Under the pieces are notes generated by a model. That model saw only the letters and a list, made by a program, of their open reading frames with translations, ran no database searches and had not been told where the DNA came from. From the NCBI GenBank assembly GCA_030682495.1, contig JAUXOC010000047.1, forward strand, positions 1 through 61,351: DNA of 61,351 bases, in the 5' to 3' direction. Positions 55,210-61,351 of the stretch are shown here, one piece after another (the stretch's first letter is position 1; each line of letters opens with the position of its first letter). Made by a program: the position numbers and the translations under genes. This stretch comes from Alphaproteobacteria bacterium. Its GTDB lineage: Bacteria > Pseudomonadota > Alphaproteobacteria > Micavibrionales > UBA2020.

Positions 55210-55239
55210 TACAATCTTGCCGATTTGTGAAAGATTGTA
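55210..55239. repeat. Inverted repeat upstream of mnmG
   Basis: TACAATCTT (55210-55218) and AAGATTGTA (55231-55239) are perfect inverted arms separated by 12 nt, 22 bp before the mnmG ATG. It could be a dimeric repressor site or a leader hairpin occluding the ribosome site. Confidence 0.7.
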
Positions 55240-55261
55240 TTAACCCTATCAAGTGATTGAT

Positions 55262-57142
55262 ATGTCAACGAAATTTGATGTTATTGTGATTGGTGGCGGG
55301 CATGCGGGCTGCGAAGCGGCCGCAGCATCGGCGCGTATGGGCGCAAAGACCCTGCTGCTGACCCATCGAATCGATACCATTGGCGCGATGTCGTGCAATC
55401 CGGCGATTGGCGGGCTTGGCAAAGGGCATCTGGTGCGCGAAATTGACGCGCTGGACGGCGTGATGGGACGCATCATTGACAAGGCAGGTATCCAGTTCCG
55501 CATGCTGAACGCCAGCAAAGGCCCCGCCGTGCGCGGCCCGCGCGCGCAAGCTGACCGCAAGCTGTACCGTGAAAATATGCTCGCGCTGCTGCAGGATTAC
55601 CCAAATCTGACGATCATCGGTGAAGGTGCCGAGGATATTCTGCGTGATGCAGAGGGCAATATCAGCGGCGTTGTTTCGTCTGTGGGTACGGCTTATGCCT
55701 GCGCGGCTTTGGTGGTCACCACGGGGACGTTTTTGCGGGGCATTATTCACCGCGGCACCAGCCAGCACGAAGCCGGACGGATTGGCGAGAAGCCGTCGGT
55801 CGGACTTGCCCTTGCGCTTGAAAAACTGAACCTGCCGCTGGGCCGTTTGAAAACGGGGACGCCCGCACGGCTGGATGGCCGGACGATCAACTGGGCGGTC
55901 TGCGAAGAACAGCCGGGCGATACGCCGCCGCAGCCCTTTTCTTTTATGACAAAAGAAGTCACCGTGCCGCAGATCAGCTGCTATATCACCTATACCAACG
56001 ATAAAACGCATGAGGTCATTAAAAACAACCTGCATGTCGCGCCGATGTATTCGGGGCAGATTAAATCTTCCGGCCCGCGCTATTGCCCGTCGATTGAAGA
56101 CAAGGTTGTGCGCTTTGCCGACAAAGAACGTCACCAGATCTTCCTTGAGCCGGAGGGGCTGGACGATCATACCGTCTATCCCAACGGCATTTCGACATCC
56201 TTGCCCGCCGATGTGCAGGACGCGATGATCCGCACCATTCCGGGGCTGGAGAATGTGACGATCATCGAGCCGGGCTACGCCATCGAATACGATTATATCG
56301 ACCCCCGCGCGCTCAAGCGCACGCTGGAGGTGCAATCAGTCGCAGGCCTGTTTATGGCGGGTCAAATCAACGGCACCACAGGCTACGAAGAGGCTGGCGC
56401 ACAGGGGCTTATGGCCGGTATCAACGCTGCGCTGGTTGCGGCAGGACGCGCCGAAGAATTCACGCTCGACCGTGCTGACGGTTATATCGGTGTGATGATC
56501 GACGATCTTGTGACGCAGGGCGTGACGGAGCCTTACCGCATGTTTACCAGCCGCGCCGAATACCGTTTGCTGCTGCGTGCCGACAATACCGACCAGCGTC
56601 TGACACCCCTCGGCCTGTCAATTGGCTGCGTCGGAGACGACCGCGCTGCTGTCTTTGGTATGAAGCAGGAAAAACTGGAGCGCGCCCGCGCGCTGGTATT
56701 CAGCCTGCAAGCCCTGCCCATCGAGCTGGAGCGGCGCGGCTTTAAAGTCAATCAGGACGGCGTGAAACGCACCGCCCACGATCTGATGCGCTATCCGGAT
56801 ATTTCGTTTGCCACCTTGGCGGAAATCTGGCCGGAGCTGGCGCAGATCGATGCAGACATTGCCGAACAGATCGAAATCGATGCGCGTTATGCAGGTTATA
56901 TCCAGCGGCAGGAAGCAGACATTCAGGCTTTCCGCCGTGATGAAAACCTGACGCTGCCCAAAGATCTGGATTACGCCGGTGTCGGCAGCCTGTCGAATGA
57001 AATGCAGCTGAAGCTGCGCCAGCATGCGCCGGATACGCTGGGCGCGGCAGCGCGCATCCCCGGGGTAACGCCGGCGGCGCTTGTTGCCCTGCTGCGTCAT
57101 GTAAAACGCCGTGACCGCAGCGAGGAGCGCGACGTTGCCTGA
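55262..57142 (+). CDS. mnmG: tRNA modification enzyme MnmG (GidA)
   Basis: 626 aa from the ATG at 55262 (a GTG at 55253 is in frame). FAD enzyme acting with MnmE on U34 of tRNA. FAD-binding [21 protein letters not shown]-type motif near the N-terminus, [20 protein letters not shown], and the C-terminal [10 protein letters not shown]. The gene overlaps rsmG by 8 bp. In this window mnmE lies on the other side of the origin. Confidence 0.97.
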   Translation: MSTKFDVIVIGGGHAGCEAAAASARMGAKTLLLTHRIDTIGAMSCNPAIGGLGKGHLVREIDALDGVMGRIIDKAGIQFRMLNASKGPAVRGPRAQADRKLYRENMLALLQDYPNLTIIGEGAEDILRDAEGNISGVVSSVGTAYACAALVVTTGTFLRGIIHRGTSQHEAGRIGEKPSVGLALALEKLNLPLGRLKTGTPARLDGRTINWAVCEEQPGDTPPQPFSFMTKEVTVPQISCYITYTNDKTHEVIKNNLHVAPMYSGQIKSSGPRYCPSIEDKVVRFADKERHQIFLEPEGLDDHTVYPNGISTSLPADVQDAMIRTIPGLENVTIIEPGYAIEYDYIDPRALKRTLEVQSVAGLFMAGQINGTTGYEEAGAQGLMAGINAALVAAGRAEEFTLDRADGYIGVMIDDLVTQGVTEPYRMFTSRAEYRLLLRADNTDQRLTPLGLSIGCVGDDRAAVFGMKQEKLERARALVFSLQALPIELERRGFKVNQDGVKRTAHDLMRYPDISFATLAEIWPELAQIDADIAEQIEIDARYAGYIQRQEADIQAFRRDENLTLPKDLDYAGVGSLSNEMQLKLRQHAPDTLGAAARIPGVTPAALVALLRHVKRRDRSEERDVA

Positions 57143-57761
57143 AGAAACGCTCGACAAAATTTTCCAGCGTCACGGTTTTCATGTTTCACGTGAAACACTG
57201 GAAGCGCTTGGCCTTTATCAAACGCTCCTGCTGAAATGGCAAAAGGCAATCAATCTGGTGGGCCCTGCCACGCTGGATGCGGTGGCGGAGCGCCATTTTT
57301 TCGACTCCGCCCAGCTGCTGCGCTTTATGCCGGACGTAAATGTGCGGCTGGTGGATATGGGCTCCGGTGCCGGATTTCCCGGCCTTGTCCTGTCGCTTTT
57401 GGGTGTGGCTGAAGTCCACCTGATCGAATCCGATGTGCGTAAGGCGACTTTTCTGCGCGAAGTTTCACGTGAAACAAAGGCCGCCGCACAGGTGCACGAT
57501 ACGCGCGTTGAAGACATACAGCTGCCCAAAATTGACGTCTTTACCGCCCGCGCCCTCGCCCCGCTCAAGGACCTGCTGTCGTATATGCACAGACTTTCTA
57601 CGCCCGAGCATGCCGCCTATGGCCTGTTTATGAAGGGTATGCAATATCAGGACGAGCTGGAAAAGGCTGCAAAACAGTGGTCTTTTGACGTGGAGCTGTA
57701 CCCCAGTATGACAGATTTGGCCAGTAAAGTAATTAAAATCAATAACTTAAGTAAAAAATAA
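57135..57761 (+). CDS. rsmG: 16S rRNA m7G527 methyltransferase RsmG (GidB)
   Basis: 208 aa from a TTG at 57135, chosen for the GAGGAG 7 nt upstream; a GTG at 57111 is the longer alternative. SAM-binding [18 protein letters not shown] and [13 protein letters not shown]. Two parS sites fall inside the gene and are translated as HVSRET and EVSRET, so part of the protein sequence is fixed by DNA function. Downstream are parA and parB. Confidence 0.95.
   Translation: MPEETLDKIFQRHGFHVSRETLEALGLYQTLLLKWQKAINLVGPATLDAVAERHFFDSAQLLRFMPDVNVRLVDMGSGAGFPGLVLSLLGVAEVHLIESDVRKATFLREVSRETKAAAQVHDTRVEDIQLPKIDVFTARALAPLKDLLSYMHRLSTPEHAAYGLFMKGMQYQDELEKAAKQWSFDVELYPSMTDLASKVIKINNLSKK
57182..57197. promoter_or_regulatory. 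parS: parS site 1
   Basis: TGTTTCACGTGAAACA, a perfect 16-bp palindrome matching the widely conserved ParB-binding centromere. It lies within the 5' part of rsmG. Confidence 0.95.
57461..57476. promoter_or_regulatory. parS: parS site 2
   Basis: AGTTTCACGTGAAACA: identical to site 1 except the first base, so the 14-bp core is intact. Also within rsmG. Confidence 0.9.
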
Positions 57762-57776
57762 GGCGCTTTTTGCCAT

Positions 57777-57792
57777 TGTTTCACGTGAAACA
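57777..57792. promoter_or_regulatory. parS: parS site 3
   Basis: Perfect TGTTTCACGTGAAACA between rsmG and parA, about 65 bp before the parA ATG, where ParB binding could also control parAB expression. Confidence 0.95.
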
Positions 57793-57855
57793 GTGCAAGC
57801 CCGCGAAACATAATTTGCCTTGATCGTAGGGCAGGATTCGCGCTATTTACTGTGC

Positions 57856-58752
57856 ATGACCCAGCCTTCAGACACATATTTTCCGGCAGCAGAGACGGCA
57901 GCGGACGGTGCGCCTACCTCCCCCCGCCTGTCTTATCCGCGCTATATCAGCATTTCCAACCAAAAAGGCGGTGTCGGCAAGACCACCACCGCCGTTAATC
58001 TCGCAACCGCTCTCGCTGCCGTCGGCAAGCAGGTTTTGCTGGTAGATCTTGATCCGCAGGGCAATGCCTCGACCGGCCTTGGTATCGACCGTGCCGACCG
58101 CGATTGCGGCTCCTACGAGCTTCTGTTCGGTGAGGCCACCGCAGATGACGCTGCCGCACCGACCAAAGTACCGGGGCTTTATTGCATTCCCTCGTCCATG
58201 CACCTCTCGGGCGCCGAGATCGAGCTGATTGACACCGAAAACCGCGAGTTTCGCCTCCGTGATGGCCTGCGCGCCGCTACGCGCCGCTATGACTATGTGA
58301 TTTTCGACTGCCCCCCTGCACTGAACCTGCTGACGCTGAACGCTCTGGCGGCCTCTGACGGCGTGCTCGTGCCCCTGCAGTGCGAGTTTTACGCTCTCGA
58401 AGGCCTCAGCCATCTTGTAAACACCATCGAGCGGGTGCGGGATGCTTTTAACGACCGTCTGGAGCTGCTCGGTATCGTTTTAACGATGTATGACAAACGC
58501 AACAATCTGTCAAATCAGGTTGCTGACAATGTGCGCGAGTTTTTTGGCGATAAGGTCTACGACACCGTCATTCCGCGCAACGTGCGTATCTCCGAAGCGC
58601 CGTCCTTTGGTTTGCCCGCAATTGTCTATGACATGGCCTGCACGGGCTCTCAGGCCTATATCCACCTTGCCCGCGAAATGTTGAAACGTGAAAAAGCCGC
58701 GCGCGATGTCGCGCTCAAGGCGATGGCCACGGCCGAAGGAGTCTCCGCATGA
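57856..58752 (+). CDS. parA: Chromosome partitioning ATPase ParA
   Basis: 298 aa from the ATG at 57856 (an upstream in-frame TTG lacks support). Deviant Walker A KGGVGKTT at residues 37-44, VDLDPQGNASTGLG, and DCPPALNLLTLNAL. Moves ParB-bound origins along the nucleoid. The first 28 residues form a flexible N-terminal extension. Overlaps parB by 4 bp. Confidence 0.97.
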   Translation: MTQPSDTYFPAAETAADGAPTSPRLSYPRYISISNQKGGVGKTTTAVNLATALAAVGKQVLLVDLDPQGNASTGLGIDRADRDCGSYELLFGEATADDAAAPTKVPGLYCIPSSMHLSGAEIELIDTENREFRLRDGLRAATRRYDYVIFDCPPALNLLTLNALAASDGVLVPLQCEFYALEGLSHLVNTIERVRDAFNDRLELLGIVLTMYDKRNNLSNQVADNVREFFGDKVYDTVIPRNVRISEAPSFGLPAIVYDMACTGSQAYIHLAREMLKREKAARDVALKAMATAEGVSA

Positions 58753-59753
58753 ACACCGACCCGAAAAAGCGTGGCCTTGGCCGCGGGCTTGATGCCCTGT
58801 TCCGCGACGTGAAAAAAGAAGAAGCAGCCTTTCAGAAAAAAGAAACCGCTGCACCTGCCGCACCGGTAAAATCCCCCGCAGCACAAACACAGGCAGCGCC
58901 TGTGCGCCGTGCAGAAGAAATGCTGAAACCTGCCGAAGCGAATACACCTGCCGCCCCGCCCCGCCGCTTGCCGGTGGATCGCCTGAAGCCGGGCAGATAC
59001 CAGCCGCGCACACATTTCGACGAAGCCGCCTTGGCGCAACTGGCAGATTCGATTGCAGCGCATGGCGTTTTGCAGCCGCTGCTGGTGCGCCCCGTCGATG
59101 GCATGATGTATGAAATTATCGCCGGCGAACGCCGCTGGCGCGCCGCGCAAAAAGCGCGTGTGCATGATGTGCCTGTCGTTATCCGTGACCTTGATGATAA
59201 ACAGGCGATGGAAATCGCGCTGATCGAAAACCTCCAGCGCGAAGACCTGTCGGCGATTGAAGAAGCCGAAGGCTACGAACGTCTGATGCAGGAATTTGGC
59301 CATACGCAGGATATGCTGTCGCAGCAGCTGGGCAAAAGCCGCAGCCATGTTGCCAATACGATGCGCCTTTTGAAGCTGCCTGCCACGGTGCGCAAGATGG
59401 TGCAAACCGGCGCGCTCAGCGCAGGCCACGCCCGCAATCTTGTCGGCCTGAAAGAAGCTGAACAGATGGCGGCCGCCATCGTCAAGCGCGGCCTGAGTGT
59501 GCGCCAGACCGAAAAAATGGTGCAGCAACTGGAAGCCGGCGACAAGAAAAAGCCTGCCGGATTCAAAGCCAAAGGCTTCGCGCAAAAAGACGTCGATATT
59601 CTGGCGCTGGAACAAAAAATGTCCACGCTGCTCGGCACCAAAGTCATCATTGATGGCGAGGGCGCATCGGGCAAGCTGATGATTGAATATAAAAACCTTG
59701 ACCAGCTGGATGATTATATCGCCCGCCTGTCGCGCGCACCGCAAAAATACTAA
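58749..59753 (+). CDS. parB: Chromosome partitioning protein ParB
   Basis: 334 aa. CTP-dependent clamp that loads at parS. Motifs: [21 protein letters not shown] (CTP-binding), [19 protein letters not shown], and the helix-turn-helix [21 protein letters not shown]-terminal dimer domain follows. The N-terminus ([20 protein letters not shown]) carries the conserved ParA-stimulating LGRGL segment; an Ala/Pro/Gln linker follows. Confidence 0.97.
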   Translation: MNTDPKKRGLGRGLDALFRDVKKEEAAFQKKETAAPAAPVKSPAAQTQAAPVRRAEEMLKPAEANTPAAPPRRLPVDRLKPGRYQPRTHFDEAALAQLADSIAAHGVLQPLLVRPVDGMMYEIIAGERRWRAAQKARVHDVPVVIRDLDDKQAMEIALIENLQREDLSAIEEAEGYERLMQEFGHTQDMLSQQLGKSRSHVANTMRLLKLPATVRKMVQTGALSAGHARNLVGLKEAEQMAAAIVKRGLSVRQTEKMVQQLEAGDKKKPAGFKAKGFAQKDVDILALEQKMSTLLGTKVIIDGEGASGKLMIEYKNLDQLDDYIARLSRAPQKY

Positions 59754-59831
59754 CCGCTGCGAAAATACCGACAGTTAGCCTCTGCTGCGCCGCAAGGTTG
59801 ACTCGTGCCGTGCGCACGTTAAACTTTCAAC

Positions 59832-60839
59832 ATGGAAAAAATCAAAACACTTTGGCAGCGCTTGACGTGGGCCATCACGCCCCCTGCGCGCAAGACTGCG
59901 CAACGGGCGGCTGTTTTTGATGTACTCAAAGATATCCCTGAAACCGCCGCGCTGCTGGATCTTGCCGCCGCCAAAGGTGTTTCGATTGATTTTGACAAGA
60001 GTCTGATCGGCAAAAAAACGTCCGGCGTTTTTACGCGCAGCACGCTACCGGGCAAAACGTGTATCAAATTGAAACCGGGACGCGCCGCCGGCGAAACCGC
60101 GGCGACACTGGTGCATGAACTGCGCCATTTGTGGCAGGCAGAGGTGCTGGGGCTTGATGGCGCCAAAGATTTGCGCGGCGAATATATTGACCCTGCGACC
60201 AAAATTCTCGTCACGCGCATCAAAGAAGCGGACGCCTTTGCCTTCACGCATTATATCGCCAGCCGTGTAGAGCGCATGAACCGCGACCTTGCCGAACTGG
60301 GCGATATGCTGATGACGATCAAAGGCGATGCGCCGAAATTATCACTGACAGACGAAGACCGCGCCCGCATCGATGCGCACTTCCGCGAAAAGCATAAGGA
60401 CATGCAGCAGCAGGACGTAGATATTATTCGCAGCCGGTTTCTGGCAGAGCTTGCCGATCTTGACGGCTATGACCGCCGCGCGCTGCGCAAATATCATGCG
60501 CTCTATACCCATCCAGATTTTGAAACAAAGAAAAAACCGCCCGAAGATGCGGTGTTTCAGCTATCAAACCTGCGCCGCATCCTACGCGCGGGCGTCGGGC
60601 AGGATGCGCCGGACTATATGGCCGATCTGGACGATGCGGCACTGGCAGCCAAAATTCTGGCGCCTATCGCGGCCGATGTAAAAAACGCGGCGGGTCTGAT
60701 AACCGCTTTTGAAAAGGCCGCGGCCGATAGCCGCCTGTCGCCGGAAGAAATGCTCAAAGCAAAGCAGGACATACATAAGGCCGTGAAAGATGTCACGGCG
60801 CAGCTGCGCAAAAAACAGCTGCTGAAATCAACGCTCTAG
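59832..60839 (+). CDS. HExxH metallopeptidase-like protein
   Basis: 335 aa, no signal peptide, so cytoplasmic by prediction. The zinc motif HELRH is at residues 95-99 in TLVHELRHLWQAE, and Glu132 in KEADAFAF is a plausible third ligand. The C-terminal half is helical. It looks like an intact member of the family whose degenerate paralogues lie at 47622 and 48671 (DUF6782-like; name from memory). Located 78 bp after parB on the same strand. Substrate unknown. Confidence 0.75.
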   Translation: MEKIKTLWQRLTWAITPPARKTAQRAAVFDVLKDIPETAALLDLAAAKGVSIDFDKSLIGKKTSGVFTRSTLPGKTCIKLKPGRAAGETAATLVHELRHLWQAEVLGLDGAKDLRGEYIDPATKILVTRIKEADAFAFTHYIASRVERMNRDLAELGDMLMTIKGDAPKLSLTDEDRARIDAHFREKHKDMQQQDVDIIRSRFLAELADLDGYDRRALRKYHALYTHPDFETKKKPPEDAVFQLSNLRRILRAGVGQDAPDYMADLDDAALAAKILAPIAADVKNAAGLITAFEKAAADSRLSPEEMLKAKQDIHKAVKDVTAQLRKKQLLKSTL

Positions 60840-60942
60840 TAGGCGTGTCCAGAGCGAGGCTGGGTATCCTTGCCCAATAATATCTATTTGAGCGCCGAAG
60901 AGTAGAGAATGTTCTTTTTGGCGCGTTCGTTGCAGACTTGGA

Positions 60943-61152
60943 TCATCTCTTTGCCGTCAGGTCCGTTTGAACCTTCAGCGCATAGGCGAGACACTCATCC
61001 TTGCTTGAGAACAGCTTGCTTTCGTTGACGGTAAAGCCGCCCGGAAGTTTTGTTCCGACGGGAACGAGGTGGTCGCCCTCTGAATCACATGCCGCGAGAG
61101 AAAGAAAGAAGGCTAGAGCCAGAAAGGAAACTTTCTTTTTAAGGTCGGTCAT
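60943..61152 (-). CDS. Small lipoprotein, possibly frameshifted
   Basis: 69 aa as read. A signal peptide with the lipobox LAAC (Cys near residue 22) marks a lipoprotein. The mature part has two further Cys-containing segments in neighbouring frames: in the frame shifted by +2 the sequence continues past the stop as AEGSNGPDGKEMIQVCNERA and on to a stop at 60884, with protein-like composition. The annotated stop may therefore be premature. Between parB-side genes and holA; function unknown. Confidence 0.55.
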   Translation of the reverse strand: MTDLKKKVSFLALAFFLSLAACDSEGDHLVPVGTKLPGGFTVNESKLFSSKDECLAYALKVQTDLTAKR

Positions 61153-61192
61153 GTGAGGCCTCCGTTGGGTCTAGAAAGTGCTGTAAGTAAAA

Positions 61193-61351
61193 TCAAGCGC
61201 GGCGGCGCAGAGCGCGGGCGGCGGTTTGTGTGAGTGACAAGATCGCGCGACCGCAGAGGATGCCAGGGTCGGATCCGGTTTGTTTGCATTTTGCTTCGAC
61301 GGACATCAAAAGCGTCAGTGCTTGCTGTAATTGCTCCGCACCCCAGCCGGT
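61193..61351 (-). CDS. holA: DNA polymerase III delta subunit, 3' end only
   Basis: Last 52 codons of a minus-strand gene that runs off the window. The end reads TGWGAEQLQQALTLLMSVEA, a Cys-Lys-Gln-Thr-Gly stretch, then ILCGRAILSLTQTAARALRR. This fits the helical C-terminal collar of HolA (EQLxxALxxLLxxE.xCKTTG pattern), the clamp-loader subunit that opens the sliding clamp. Call made on a short fragment and on its place next to parB, common in alphaproteobacteria. Confidence 0.75.
   Translation of the reverse strand, partial: TGWGAEQLQQALTLLMSVEAKCKQTGSDPGILCGRAILSLTQTAARALRRRA

Overview
The window is an origin-proximal chromosomal segment of an alphaproteobacterium with moderately high GC. 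The class assignment rests on several features seen together: hemE-hemH-hemJ-rho next to a DnaA-box-like AT-rich gap; mnmG-rsmG-parA-parB carrying parS sites; a DUF3126 gene; GANTC clustering (the CcrM methylation motif); and two CtrA-type TTAA-N7-TTAA boxes. Genus or order cannot be fixed from the sequence alone. No tRNA, rRNA, CRISPR array, transposase or prophage gene was found.

Layout. 1-225: a REP-like compound palindrome and a bidirectional terminator. 227-8884: eight tandem minus-strand genes for ankyrin or alpha-solenoid proteins; five share a C-terminal module outside the ankyrin repeats. 9.1-12.7 kb: DUF3126, a membrane-anchored protein of unknown function, thymidine kinase, a CYTH protein and a helical protein. 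12.7-20.2 kb: gyrB, a DMT transporter, recF and dnaN, all minus strand, with two plus-strand genes between recF and dnaN; dnaA is absent from the window. 20.3-27.3 kb: an N-formylglutamate amidohydrolase-like gene, the rod-shape operon mreB-mreC-mreD-mrdA-rodA, and a zinc-free type bL36 gene. 27.3-27.9 kb: intergenic, with a candidate terminated small RNA. 27.9-33.5 kb: acyltransferase and membrane-protein pair, EF-hand protein, GMP reductase, mnmE and a 2Fe-2S ferredoxin. 33.6-39.4 kb: plus-strand DUF255 protein, dienelactone hydrolase, and a translationally coupled pair (DnaJ-type zinc-ribbon membrane protein and lipoprotein hydrolase). 39.5-45.1 kb: rho, hemJ, hemH and hemE, interrupted by a permease. 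45.1-45.6 kb: the candidate chromosomal origin. 45.6-49.8 kb: an unknown protein, an APH-fold kinase, two tandem degenerate relatives of a metallopeptidase, and a 61-aa protein with a CtrA box. 49.9-55.1 kb: Sel1 protein, prmA, thiolase, adenosine/adenine deaminase and two unknown genes. 55.2-61.35 kb: mnmG, rsmG, three parS sites, parA, parB, an intact HExxH relative of the two degenerate proteins, a lipoprotein that looks frameshifted, and the 3' end of holA.

How it works together. The centre is a replication and segregation hub: a putative oriC about 12 kb from a triple parS/ParAB locus. Most essential genes are transcribed away from the origin (dnaN, recF, gyrB, mre, rho and hem to the left; mnmG, rsmG and parAB to the right). 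The conserved alphaproteobacterial origin cluster is split across the origin here (mnmE-rho-hem on one side, mnmG-rsmG-parAB on the other). The main unexplained accessory content is the eight-gene ankyrin array, the metallopeptidase-like trio and the zinc-ribbon/lipoprotein-hydrolase pair.
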